Position numbers and translations under genes: made by a program
Part shown: positions 1-7,998 of the stretch, in pieces
Position numbering within the stretch: position 1 is the first letter of the stretch
Layout: every line of letters starts with the position of its first letter
Notes under the pieces: generated by a model
What the model was told of the DNA's origin: nothing
The model's input: the letters and a program-made list of their open reading frames with translations, nothing else
Databases searched by the model: none
Assembly: GCF_034263275.1 (NCBI RefSeq)
Contig: NZ_CP139559.1
Coordinates: 248,001-312,000 of the forward strand
DNA: 64,000 nt
Direction: 5' to 3'
Source: Mucilaginibacter sp. cycad4
GTDB lineage: Bacteria > Bacteroidota > Bacteroidia > Sphingobacteriales > Sphingobacteriaceae

Positions 1-625
1 TAGGGTGCATGCCCACAAATGAGCGGTTAACCGTATCCAGGATTGGGCCGTCAATTAAATAACCGTTGGGGTTTGGGCGGTCAAATATCATGAGCTCTAC
101 ATTGTTTTCGGCACAGGCCTCCATTAAATAATGCAGGGTTGAGATATAAGTGTAAAAGCGTACGCCAACATCCTGTATATCAAATATCATGAGGTCGATG
201 CCCTTCAAATCAGCAGGGGTTGGTTTGTAATGCTTGTTACCGTACAGCGATATTACAGATAAACCGGTTTTAGGGTCTTTAGTGTCGCCAACGGTAGCGC
301 CGTTGCTGGCATTGCCCCTGAAACCATGCTCAGGGCCGAAGATTTTTTTTACGCTTACCCCTAAATGCACCAAACTATCTACACTGGCAGTTAAATTTTT
401 ACCAATAACCGAAGTTTGATTAATAACCATCCCTATATTTTTCCCCTTAAGATAGTTAATATATTGCGAAACTTGATCGGCCCCGGGAATAATGGGGCTG
501 TTTTTTTTGTTTTTTTGGATGGATGCCGTCTTGCAGCTTTTACAATCAGTTGCCTGGCTGCATGCCGTGTTTGCAAGTAAAACTGTTATAAGGGCAAATC
601 GTAAAAAAGCACAAATCTTATTCAT
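1..625 (-). CDS. NamZ/DUF1343 family exo-beta-N-acetylmuramidase-like lipoprotein (C-terminal part outside window)
   Basis: Partial gene running off the left edge; about 208 residues are visible. It starts at the ATG at 625-623 (MNKICAFLRF...). A short hydrophobic stretch followed by LANTAC suggests a lipoprotein signal with Cys22. Conserved DUF1343 blocks are present in order: NQTS, GPEHGFRG, DIQDVGVRFYTYI and FDRPNPNGYLIDGP. This family contains the exo-acting N-acetylmuramidase NamZ, which removes MurNAc from peptidoglycan fragments, so a role in wall recycling in the periplasm is likely. It is divergent from the permease gene at 711. The family call is firm; the substrate is inferred from the family. 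Confidence 0.85.
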   Translation of the reverse strand, partial: MNKICAFLRFALITVLLANTACSQATDCKSCKTASIQKNKKNSPIIPGADQVSQYINYLKGKNIGMVINQTSVIGKNLTASVDSLVHLGVSVKKIFGPEHGFRGNASNGATVGDTKDPKTGLSVISLYGNKHYKPTPADLKGIDLMIFDIQDVGVRFYTYISTLHYLMEACAENNVELMIFDRPNPNGYLIDGPILDTVNRSFVGMHP

Positions 626-710
626 AAAATATTGAGTTGAAACAATTTTAAAAGTAGCAGGTTTAACAGCAAAACCGCATATTTGCGAAGGTACAAAAAA
701 TCAGTCTGCA

Positions 711-1931
711 TTGAGTTTCGCCTCCTTTATATCAGCCCGTATAACATTTAAATCAAAACGCACATTTTCAAAACTGATAGTGCGTATTGCAATTATAGGC
801 ATTATGCTGGGCCTTGGTGTAATGATACTGTCACTTGCTATCGTTAAAGGGTTTAAACACGAAATCCGCAATAAAGTTCGTGGCTTTGCCGGCGATATCC
901 GTGTAGTAAAGTTCGACCTGAATAACTCTTACCAAAGTTCCTCATTTCCTGCTGATAGCGAATTTGTTAAGCGCGCGCTCAAAAGCCCGTTTATTACCCA
1001 TGTAATGCCGGTGGCTACCAAACCGGGCATTGTTAAGGCCAATAACGAAATTGAAGGTGTGGTACTTAAGGGCGTTGACAAAAACTACGACTGGAGCTAC
1101 TTTAAAAAAATGATGGTTGCCGGCGAGGTGATCAGTTTTGCCGATTCGGTTGAGGCGCAAAAGGAGATCATGATTTCCCAAACAACGGCCGACAGGCTTA
1201 AACTGAAAGTAGGGGATAAGCTGCTGATGTATTTTGTGCAGGAGCCATTGCGTAAACGCCAGTTTAAAATAAAAGGCATTTTTAACATCGGGGTTGAAGA
1301 GGTTGATAAAACCTTTGTAATCGGTGCCTTATCGCTCATTAACCGCCTTAACGACTGGAAGCCGAACGAGATAGGCCAGTATGAACTACGCGTAGCCGAT
1401 TTTGATCATATCAATGAAGCTGCCTATGCGCTCGAGACTGTTTTGCCTGTAAAATTGAAAGAGTATACCATTGAAGAAGATTATCCTACCATATTTGAAT
1501 GGCTCAACCTGCTCGATGTTAATTCGATAGTGATGCTGGTATTGATGGTAGCGGTTGCCGTAATCAATATGATATCGGCCTTGCTGATCATGATCCTTGA
1601 ACGAACCGCTATGATTGGGATGCTCAAAGCCATGGGGGCATCCAACTGGGCTATCCGCAAAATCTTCCTGATCAATGCCAGCTACCTGATAGGGTTAGGA
1701 CTGCTGCTGGGTAATTTACTGGGAATAGGCCTGGGATATTTCCAGATGTACACGCATTTTTTCCAATTGGACCAGGCTTCCTATTATATGACCTTTGTGC
1801 CTGTTGAGTTTAATGTTTTTGATATTGTTGCCCTCAATATTGGCACGCTGATCATTTGTCTGCTGGTCCTTATCATTCCATCAACGCTGGTAAGCAGGAT
1901 CTCGCCGGTAAAGGCTATCCAGTTTAAATAA
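711..1931 (+). CDS. FtsX/LolE-type ABC transporter permease
   Basis: A 406-residue inner-membrane protein with the MacB/LolCE layout: one helix at about 21-46, a large periplasmic domain (about 50-268), then three helices at about 272-296, 319-345 and 371-394. The segment ERTAMIGMLKAMGAS after the second helix is the typical FtsX-domain signature. Such proteins work with a separate ATPase to move lipoproteins or other envelope substrates; no ATPase gene lies next to it, so the partner is encoded elsewhere. The start used is TTG at 711; the frame stays open to about 636 with no ATG, so the start is uncertain by some codons. The next gene downstream is convergent. Confidence 0.85.
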   Translation: MSFASFISARITFKSKRTFSKLIVRIAIIGIMLGLGVMILSLAIVKGFKHEIRNKVRGFAGDIRVVKFDLNNSYQSSSFPADSEFVKRALKSPFITHVMPVATKPGIVKANNEIEGVVLKGVDKNYDWSYFKKMMVAGEVISFADSVEAQKEIMISQTTADRLKLKVGDKLLMYFVQEPLRKRQFKIKGIFNIGVEEVDKTFVIGALSLINRLNDWKPNEIGQYELRVADFDHINEAAYALETVLPVKLKEYTIEEDYPTIFEWLNLLDVNSIVMLVLMVAVAVINMISALLIMILERTAMIGMLKAMGASNWAIRKIFLINASYLIGLGLLLGNLLGIGLGYFQMYTHFFQLDQASYYMTFVPVEFNVFDIVALNIGTLIICLLVLIIPSTLVSRISPVKAIQFK

Positions 1932-1964
1932 GTTTAACCAGCCTGGTTATAATCAAATGGCTGA

Positions 1965-2013
1965 CAGGAGGCACCTACGGAGCCTGGTTTCATTTGATTT
2001 TTCCTATAAACAT
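1965..2013. repeat. Left arm of a large palindrome interrupted by the IS3 element
   Basis: This arm (CAGGAGGCACCTACGGAGCC ... TATAAACAT) is complementary to the sequence at about 3479-3546, which reads AACTCCGTAGGAGTAACATG ... CTCCGGAGGTGCCTCCTG. With the IS removed the two arms of about 66 bp would form one long imperfect hairpin between two convergent genes, so it could have acted as a bidirectional terminator. Confidence 0.75.
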
Positions 2014-2052
2014 TGTCTTGTCCTGAAATGAGTTTACACAAAAATAAACTAC

Positions 2053-2454
2053 ATGGAAAAGATCATTATTGATGGAAAAGGACATTATTCACTTGAATTT
2101 AAGCATTCAGTTATCAAAGAGTATTTGGCTGGCAGTGTTAGTCAAAAGGCGTTGTTGAGGAAATATGATATCAAGATACATAGTGGCATAACGCGTTGGA
2201 TGCAGAAGTTAGGTTATGCAGAAGTTTCGGAAAAAGACAGATATTTGTCATCAGTAAAACCACTATCCTTGCCCGCAAAGAAGCCCCATAAAGATCCGCC
2301 TACAGGTGCCTTGTCGCAAGAACAACAACGCATCAAAGAACTCGAACGTCAGCTTGAAGATGAGCAGCTTCGCAGTGAAATGTACAAGCGTATGATCGAG
2401 ATTGCTGAACGTGATCTTAATATTCCTATCCGAAAAAAGTCGGATACCAAGTGA
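2053..2454 (+). CDS. IS3-family transposase OrfA (DNA-binding subunit)
   Basis: A 133-residue protein with an N-terminal helix-turn-helix (about residues 10-55, FKHSVIKEYLAGSVSQKALL...) and a C-terminal, coiled-coil-like charged region (about 90-125, QEQQRIKELERQLEDEQLRS). This is the usual first ORF of an IS3 element, which binds the terminal repeats. Near its end the sequence A AAA AAG (2433-2439, in phase) is the canonical IS3 slippery site. A -1 shift there enters the orfB frame without meeting a stop and yields the OrfAB transposase. Confidence 0.92.
   Translation: MEKIIIDGKGHYSLEFKHSVIKEYLAGSVSQKALLRKYDIKIHSGITRWMQKLGYAEVSEKDRYLSSVKPLSLPAKKPHKDPPTGALSQEQQRIKELERQLEDEQLRSEMYKRMIEIAERDLNIPIRKKSDTK
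2433..2439 (+). other. Programmed -1 frameshift site A AAA AAG
   Basis: In the orfA reading phase the bases read A AAA AAG. After a -1 slip the frame runs GTC GGA TAC CAA GTG ATC CAT GAG ATG with no stop, joining orfA to orfB. This is the known frameshift arrangement of IS3-family elements; its use here is inferred. Confidence 0.75.
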
Positions 2455-3398
2455 TCCATGAGATGAAAGACATGTATACAAGGATCAGCCTTGTACGATT
2501 ATGTCGGTTACTTGGTATTACCCGCCAGGCCTATTATCAGCACTTTTGGCAACAAGAAGCATCTGGAATAGAGGATACACTTATATTGCAGGAGGTTGTC
2601 AGCATTCGCCAAGACCACCGGGCAATGGGTGGCAGGAAGCTTTATGAAAAGCTGCACCCTTTTTTGCTTGATCATGGCATTAAAATGGGACGGGATGCAC
2701 TGTTCGACCTGTTGTCAGCTAATGGACTGTTAGTAAAGAAACGCCGCAGGCGGCATGTGACGACCTGGTCGGGTCACCGGTTCAACAGATGGCCGAATAT
2801 CATACGCAGCCTGGAGGTCGTCAGGCCTAACCAACTGTGGGTAAGCGATATCACCTACTGGAAAGTAAAAGAAGAACATTTGTACATCAGTTTGATAACG
2901 GACGCTTATTCGCACAAAGTAGTTGGCTATCATTTGGCTGATACCTTAGAAACGATCGAAACGATACAGGCCTTGAAAATGGCTTTAAAAGACCTGCCTG
3001 AACAATTGCCGGAGGCACTTATACATCACTCGGACCGGGGAGTGCAATATTGCACAGAAAGCTATGTAAAGCTATTACAGGACAGATACATCAAGATCAG
3101 TATGACCGAGAACGGTGACCCATTAGAGAATGCCGTTGCTGAACGAATGAACGGCATTCTTAAAGAAGAATATCTTAAGCATCACCGGCCTGAGAATAAG
3201 CAACAAGCAAAACAATTACTGGATAGAGCTATCGAGTTGTATAACAAACACCGGCCACACTTCAGTATCGGTCTGCTAACGCCCCAACATGTGCATGATA
3301 AAAGCTTGCTACCTCAAAAATTGTGGAAGAACTATTATCGCAAAAACACTAACATTGTAAACGTATCACAGGACATCACTACACTTGTAAATACATAA
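2451..3398 (+). CDS. IS3-family transposase OrfB (DDE integrase domain)
   Basis: The 315 residues (from GTG at 2451) hold an HTH_21-like region (about 45-110) and an rve integrase core. The catalytic triad is visible as D133 (SDITYW), D195 (HHSDRGVQY) and E231 (ENAVAERMNG), with 35 residues between the second D and E, as expected for IS3. It overlaps orfA by 4 bases in the -1 frame, so it is probably made mainly as an OrfAB fusion. No truncation is seen. Confidence 0.93.
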   Translation: MIHEMKDMYTRISLVRLCRLLGITRQAYYQHFWQQEASGIEDTLILQEVVSIRQDHRAMGGRKLYEKLHPFLLDHGIKMGRDALFDLLSANGLLVKKRRRRHVTTWSGHRFNRWPNIIRSLEVVRPNQLWVSDITYWKVKEEHLYISLITDAYSHKVVGYHLADTLETIETIQALKMALKDLPEQLPEALIHHSDRGVQYCTESYVKLLQDRYIKISMTENGDPLENAVAERMNGILKEEYLKHHRPENKQQAKQLLDRAIELYNKHRPHFSIGLLTPQHVHDKSLLPQKLWKNYYRKNTNIVNVSQDITTLVNT

Positions 3399-3441
3399 CA
3401 GGACTATCTCATAAAATGTAAACTTTTTTTAGGACGAGACA

Positions 3442-3546
3442 CATGTTACTCCTACGGAGTTGTGATCTGAAATTTTTCAAACTCCGTAGGAGTAACATGT
3501 TTATAGCCTTTTTTAATGGAAACATTGGCTCCGGAGGTGCCTCCTG
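3442..3546. repeat. Remainder of the palindrome split by the IS3 element
   Basis: It contains the inner stem GTTACTCCTACGGAGTT (3445-3461), a loop, and the whole right arm (3479-3546), which pairs with 3445-3461 and then with 1965-2013 across the IS. The words ACTCCTACGGAGT and CATGTTACTCC suggest a dispersed family; no second copy occurs in this window. Confidence 0.7.
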
Positions 3547-3572
3547 TTTCTTTATTGCGACGTTAAGTTAAT

Positions 3573-4319
3573 TTACAACAACCTGTAGCTTAATCCCAAC
3601 CTAAAATATTCACTATGCGCGTTAAACGAGGCATCACCTACCATGTCTTTCATATAATTGCTAACTCCGTGGGCAAAGCTTGCATTTAAGCCATAGCGGC
3701 CGTAACTGGCCGCCGCGCCAAGGCGTAACCGAACATCGGCTGGGGCTTTGCTTCTTTTGTAGTCAACTTTATAAATCTTGCCTTCTTTGTCTTTTACCTC
3801 GCCCTTATCCCTGGTATCCAATATCAGACCGATGTCCATCCCCGGTAAAATATCAAGTTTAACTTTGTTAAGCCGAAAGCGATAGCCGATATACGGATTA
3901 AAATTAATACTTTGATTTTGTAAAGCAACATGGCCCGTTACCGCGAAGCTTGCGTCGTTGGCTATTATATTGTATTCCGTTGGATTAAGAATGATCGGTG
4001 TATATTTATTAACTTCGGCTTTGCTCCTTAATAATTCATAACCACCCTGCAGCCCAACTATAAACCCGCCTTTTGATACCGTTTGAACCTGGATGCCGCC
4101 GCCGTAACTAAAGCCATTTTTGCTGCCATATGGGTTATTGGCACGGTTCATCGGATCGCCGGTGGTTGAGCCCTGTAATACCTGGGTGGTAGCTGTTGCT
4201 GACTTACCTGCAAAATGAAATAAGCCGGTGTTGGCCTGTACAGAAACTTCTAATTTTTGGGCGCAGAGCTGCAGCCCGCTAAGCATTAACGGGGTAAGGA
4301 TAACAAGGTACTTTTTCAT
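3573..4319 (-). CDS. Outer-membrane beta-barrel protein (porin-like, hypothetical)
   Basis: The 248 residues begin with a signal peptide (about 1-20, ending QLCAQ). They continue as alternating polar/aromatic strands (FNPYIGYRFRL, LRLGAAASYGRYGLNASF) and end in an aromatic-rich strand (YFRLGLSYRLL), as outer-membrane barrels of the OmpA/OprF-like superfamily do. The start codon overlaps the stop of the upstream gene by 4 bases (ATGA), so it is co-translated with the anti-sigma-like/barrel gene and the sigma factor gene. The function is unknown. It may work with the barrel domain of its neighbour. Confidence 0.75.
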   Translation of the reverse strand: MKKYLVILTPLMLSGLQLCAQKLEVSVQANTGLFHFAGKSATATTQVLQGSTTGDPMNRANNPYGSKNGFSYGGGIQVQTVSKGGFIVGLQGGYELLRSKAEVNKYTPIILNPTEYNIIANDASFAVTGHVALQNQSINFNPYIGYRFRLNKVKLDILPGMDIGLILDTRDKGEVKDKEGKIYKVDYKRSKAPADVRLRLGAAASYGRYGLNASFAHGVSNYMKDMVGDASFNAHSEYFRLGLSYRLL

Positions 4320-5836
4320 TTTTTATGTGTTGTAAAGTTCAGTTTCAGGTTTAAACCGCCTGCTCCAAATTTTATCTGCTGTGAGCCAAGGCCGTCAAGC
4401 GGGTATTTCAAAAATGGTTCAATAATTAGCTTGTTGCTTTTACCCAGGGGATAGCCAATACCAAATGCCACATTCAGGGTTTTGGCAAAATAAAAGCTAT
4501 TGAAGCTTTTGTGCGTTGTTTCATCGGATGTTTGCGGCTGTACACCGGCAGCCTGCGCCAGTCCCGGGTAACTGTAACTTGCTGTGTAGGCTTCATTAAT
4601 AAAGGTGCCCGAACTTAAACCGGCAGAAATATAAGTATCATTTTTTTGCGGATTAAATTCATACTTAAGGTTAACAGGGATGTCAAGACCGATGAGGTTA
4701 GCACTGTAGTTTTTAAATGAAGGTGTGGACGATACTTTACTAAAATCGGCCATTGTATTATAGGCTGTGCTTAATGATGGCGAAAATGACACCGCAGCCG
4801 CACCATTTGAGGGTTGACTTTTATTATAATTAAGTGTGTTTTGGGCCAAGGCCAAACCTGTTGAAAGTTTGAGGTTTTTGCTCAGCTTAATATCCGATGT
4901 AAAGCCGGCACCGGCATTTACCTGGTTTTGGCTACCCTTGGCATAGTTAAAGAATGTAGCAGCGTAAACACTGAATTTTACCCTGCGCTCGTTTACTTCC
5001 ATATCAGGTTTTTTAGGCTGCTCCTGATCACTGGCAAGCAAAGATTCCATAGAGTTGATCTTTGGCTTAACTTTTACTACCGATGGAACAGCAGGCGGGG
5101 TTGCAGTAACAGGTTTGGTATTTGCCGGAGGCTGTACAACAGGGTTATTAGCATATTGCTGCGTATTGGTTTGCTGCAATACAGATTTTACACTATCAGC
5201 TTTTTTAGCCGGAGTTGCATTGATTATGCCGTTATTAGCCGGTTGAACGGTAGGAGATATGCCGGTTTTGGCAATTCCATTAACAGGGTTTGCACTTACA
5301 GGATTTGCAGGCACAGGTGTAAACGCGGGTACGGTTGTTGCCGGTTGATTTACGATTACATTGCCCGCCGGTTTATTTAAAGCGCTATTTTTTGCAAGTA
5401 CATTTGATTTATTTGCCGGGGTGTTGCCGGCGGGGTTCAGTTTTGTTGCCGAAGATTGGGTGTTATTGTTGCCTGCAAGGTTTGTTGCAGGTGATTGCTT
5501 AGTTGTTACAGGAGGCTGTACCGGGGTAACGTTTTGAACGTTGCTATCTGCAGTGTTGCTTTGCGGCAGCGCAGGTTTTACCGGTTTAGCCGAAAATGTT
5601 TGGCCATTATTATTAACATTATTTTTGTTCGATGCTATCCACAAGCCTATACTCAAAAACAACAACAGGACAGCAGCGGCGCTTGCCCACCATAGGTAAA
5701 CCGGGCGGCGCTGTTTTTCCTGAACAGGGAACCTCTCCCTGAGCAGCAGCCAGCCTTCATCAGCAGTAGTGTCTTCGTAATTATCAAACACTTCCCTGAT
5801 GCGGTCTCTTAAGTCGTTATCCAACTGGTCATCCAT
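4316..5836 (-). CDS. Anti-sigma-like inner-membrane protein fused to an outer-membrane beta-barrel domain
   Basis: The 506 residues fall into four parts. Residues 1-45 are a charged cytoplasmic segment (MDDQLDNDLRDRIREVF...). Residues 46-68 are one membrane helix. Residues 70-283 are a low-complexity periplasmic linker rich in N, P, T, A, V and K. From about 285 to the end is a barrel-like domain (FSVYAATFFNYAKG..., KLIIEPFLKYPLDGLG, GGLNLKLNF). It overlaps the ECF sigma gene by 8 bases upstream and the small barrel gene by 4 bases downstream. The position and N-terminus suggest an anti-sigma factor. The C-terminal barrel suggests that one polypeptide spans the envelope and could pass an outer-membrane signal to the sigma factor. 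The anti-sigma role is inferred. Confidence 0.6.
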   Translation of the reverse strand: MDDQLDNDLRDRIREVFDNYEDTTADEGWLLLRERFPVQEKQRRPVYLWWASAAAVLLLFLSIGLWIASNKNNVNNNGQTFSAKPVKPALPQSNTADSNVQNVTPVQPPVTTKQSPATNLAGNNNTQSSATKLNPAGNTPANKSNVLAKNSALNKPAGNVIVNQPATTVPAFTPVPANPVSANPVNGIAKTGISPTVQPANNGIINATPAKKADSVKSVLQQTNTQQYANNPVVQPPANTKPVTATPPAVPSVVKVKPKINSMESLLASDQEQPKKPDMEVNERRVKFSVYAATFFNYAKGSQNQVNAGAGFTSDIKLSKNLKLSTGLALAQNTLNYNKSQPSNGAAAVSFSPSLSTAYNTMADFSKVSSTPSFKNYSANLIGLDIPVNLKYEFNPQKNDTYISAGLSSGTFINEAYTASYSYPGLAQAAGVQPQTSDETTHKSFNSFYFAKTLNVAFGIGYPLGKSNKLIIEPFLKYPLDGLGSQQIKFGAGGLNLKLNFTTHKK

Positions 5837-6383
5837 GGTTTTGTGCTTCTTTTCTTAATATACTTCTTAATCTTTCTTTCGCCCTGCTCAGGTAAACGCG
5901 CGATGAGCTTACCGGGATGCCGAGCGTTGTGGCTATTTCGTCATGGTCATAGCCGTCTATCTCATACATGTTAAAAATTGTTCGTTGTATAGCCGGGAGC
6001 TCAACCATCAGTTTTAAAATATCCTGTACATTTAAATTATCAACCGGCCCCATATTACTCCTGATGGGGGCGGCATTTTCCAATTCAACATTAAGCTGGA
6101 ATTTAAGGTCTTTGCGCCGGCGGTCGATGGCCGTGTTAACCAAAATGGTGCGGAGCCAGGCTTTAAACGGCTTATCGATGTTGTAGCCGCCAATAGCGTT
6201 AAACACTTTTATAAAAGCGTCATTTACAGCTTCAAGGGCATCATCGCGGTTTAAACTGTAACGCAAACTTATACCCATAGCATAGCCATAGAACTGCTTA
6301 TACAGCAATTCCTGATGTTTTAAGCTGCCTTTTTTGCATTGCCTTACGATCTCTTCTTCGGTAATGCGAGGGGGTGGATGCAT
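5829..6383 (-). CDS. ECF-type RNA polymerase sigma factor
   Basis: The 184 residues contain sigma-70 region 2 (about 25-95: LYKQFYGYAMGISLRYSLNRDDALEAVNDAFIKVF and AWLRTILVNTAIDRRR) and region 4 (about 125-175: LPAIQRTIFNMYEIDGYDHDEIATTLGIPVSSSRVYLSRAKERL). These match ECF sigma factors of Bacteroidota. It is the first gene of a three-gene overlapping operon with the anti-sigma-like barrel fusion and a small barrel protein. The sigma factor is probably held by the N-terminus of the fusion protein and released by an envelope cue. Confidence 0.9.
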   Translation of the reverse strand: MHPPPRITEEEIVRQCKKGSLKHQELLYKQFYGYAMGISLRYSLNRDDALEAVNDAFIKVFNAIGGYNIDKPFKAWLRTILVNTAIDRRRKDLKFQLNVELENAAPIRSNMGPVDNLNVQDILKLMVELPAIQRTIFNMYEIDGYDHDEIATTLGIPVSSSRVYLSRAKERLRSILRKEAQNHG

Positions 6384-6493
6384 TAAATGTACTTAGTTCC
6401 GCTAAATGTTGTTTTTAAAGCCTTTACGCAGCAAAAGCGTTAAATGATACAAAATAAAAAAAAATTCTGCCGGGATAATTTGCTGCTGTAATC

Positions 6494-6529
6494 AAAAAAA
6501 GCCGGTACCCTCAATGCAGGCACCGGCAA
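6494..6529 (-). terminator. Intrinsic terminator of the 6553-6981 lipoprotein gene
   Basis: On the minus strand a stem GCCGGTGCC / GGTACCGGC (one mismatch) is followed by seven T residues, 24 bases after the stop codon at 6553. Confidence 0.8.
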
Positions 6530-6552
6530 CGTAATTAAAACAATAAAAGTAG

Positions 6553-6981
6553 TTAATTAGTTTTCTTCAAATTGTATTGAACCGTTAACGTATCGCCGTT
6601 GCTGTTTCTCTGCAATTGAAATACATTACCGTCATAATAATATTGGTAAACACCTTTAAGGTGAAATTTATTGACGCCCGGTACTACCGCCGATGAGTCA
6701 TTAAACTGGATATAGTATCCGTTGTATACAAAGCCACCGTAGCTTGCCACGTGTTTCCTGGTGTCGGCAGCTACTTTGAATAATGATGCCGCAGTAAGTT
6801 TTAAAGCTATTGTATCGCGAACGGTATCATAGCCGGTACCGCTTGTTTTTTTAACCAGCGCACCAAATGTTCCGGTAAAATTGCCTTGCGGTTGGGCAAC
6901 CGGAACAACCTCATTTTTGGGCGAGCAGGCTACGCCTAATGTTAACAGTAATGGCAGCAGGTAAAATAAATTACGTTTCAT
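6553..6981 (-). CDS. Hypothetical lipoprotein
   Basis: The 142 residues begin with a lipoprotein signal (MKRNLFYLLPLLLTLGVAC, Cys19), then SPKNE. The mature part reads like a small beta-rich domain (GNFTGTFGALVKK, FHLKGVYQYYYDGNVFQLQR). I recognise no family. It stands alone, ends at a clear terminator, and is not overlapped by neighbours. Confidence 0.65.
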   Translation of the reverse strand: MKRNLFYLLPLLLTLGVACSPKNEVVPVAQPQGNFTGTFGALVKKTSGTGYDTVRDTIALKLTAASLFKVAADTRKHVASYGGFVYNGYYIQFNDSSAVVPGVNKFHLKGVYQYYYDGNVFQLQRNSNGDTLTVQYNLKKTN

Positions 6982-7056
6982 ATAATCTTATCTCGTTATC
7001 AATTTTTAACCATTACGCATCTTTTTAATAAAACGATACACCAGTCAACAATATTT

Positions 7057-7860
7057 TTATAGTTTTTTTGCCTCGTCCCAAAAAACATCCATCTCGGCCA
7101 GGCTCATATCGTGCAGTTGTTTGCCGTTTTCCTGTGCCTTAAGCTCAAGGTACTGAAAGCGTTTGATGAATTTTTTGTTGGTTTTTTCGAGGGCGTTTTC
7201 CGGGTTGATATTGATAAAGCGGGCGTAATTGATCAGCGAAAACAGCAGGTCGCCAAATTCGGCTTCGGCCCTTTCATGGTCGATAGTGCTTTCATCTTCG
7301 GCATTGAATTCGTTTTTAAACTCCTGCATCTCTTCCTCAACTTTTGCCCAAACCTGGCTTTTCTCCTCCCAGTCAAACCCCACACCGCGCGCTTTTTCCT
7401 GTATGCGCAATGCTTTTACCAATGCCGGTAAGGAAGCCGGTACGCCACCCAAAACAGATTTGTTGCCCTCTTTAAGCTTGATCTGCTCCCAGTTACGTTT
7501 TACATCTTCTTCGTTCTGCACCTCCACATCGCCGTAAATATGCGGGTGGCGGTTGATGAGCTTATCACAAACGCTGTTCAAAACATCGGTAATGGTAAAG
7601 TCGTTGGTTTCGGAAGCTATTTTGGCATAAAAAACCAGGTGCAGCATAATATCGCCAATCTCCTTTTTTATTTCAGGCATATCGCCGCCTAAAATGGCAT
7701 CGCTTAGCTCGTAGGTTTCTTCAATGGTGAGGTGGCGCAGGCTTTCAAGCGTTTGCTTTTTGTCCCATGGGCAATTGGCCCGCAGGTCGTCCATGATAAT
7801 GAGCAGTCTGTCGAACGCGATGGAGGCGGTAGGGGCAGTTTCAGGGGCTTTTAAAGGCAT
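7057..7860 (-). CDS. mazG: Nucleoside triphosphate pyrophosphohydrolase MazG
   Basis: The 267 residues are close to the usual length of the tandem-domain MazG. The first MazG domain (about 25-130) carries LRANCPWDKKQTLESLRHLT, the metal-binding acidic cluster E47-E48-x-x-E51 and E67-x-x-D70 (KKEIGDIMLHLVF). The second domain (about 170-250) carries ERAEAEFGDLLFSLINYAR. The enzyme hydrolyses (d)NTPs to NMP and pyrophosphate, as house-cleaning or ppGpp control. A consensus -7 box lies 29 bases upstream of the start. Confidence 0.95.
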   Translation of the reverse strand: MPLKAPETAPTASIAFDRLLIIMDDLRANCPWDKKQTLESLRHLTIEETYELSDAILGGDMPEIKKEIGDIMLHLVFYAKIASETNDFTITDVLNSVCDKLINRHPHIYGDVEVQNEEDVKRNWEQIKLKEGNKSVLGGVPASLPALVKALRIQEKARGVGFDWEEKSQVWAKVEEEMQEFKNEFNAEDESTIDHERAEAEFGDLLFSLINYARFININPENALEKTNKKFIKRFQYLELKAQENGKQLHDMSLAEMDVFWDEAKKL

Positions 7861-7888
7861 AAATTATTTATAATGAATACTTATGTTG

Positions 7889-7896
7889 CAAAGGTA
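7889..7896 (-). promoter_or_regulatory. Candidate -7 box (TACCTTTG) for mazG
   Basis: Read on the minus strand this is an exact TAnnTTTG match of the Bacteroidota primary promoter type, 29 bases before the mazG start. No clear -33 TTTG is seen. Confidence 0.4.
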
Positions 7897-7998
7897 TGAT
7901 AACATCTTTAATGAAAACTTACTGTATCATTAATTTTAAGCTAACATTAATTAATTTTATTAGCCCATTGTTAATACCATCTGAAAGCACATTTTATC

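Larger units (their letters stand above)
2014..3441 (+). mobile_element. IS3-family insertion sequence (1,428 bp), complete
   Basis: The ends are 24-bp imperfect inverted repeats at 2014-2037 (TGTCTTGTCCTGAAATGAG...) and 3418-3441 (complement TGTCTCGTCCTAAAAAAAG...). Three-base direct repeats CAT lie directly outside (2011-2013 and 3442-3444), the usual IS3 target duplication. It carries overlapping orfA and orfB with a slippery heptamer between them. Both frames are intact, so the element may be active. It is inserted inside a palindromic intergenic repeat. Confidence 0.92.

Noticed and set aside
4928-5380. 150-residue frame opposite the linker of the barrel fusion
   Set aside because: It is an antisense shadow of the N/P/T-rich linker codons; Arg/Tyr/Cys-rich composition is typical of such shadows.
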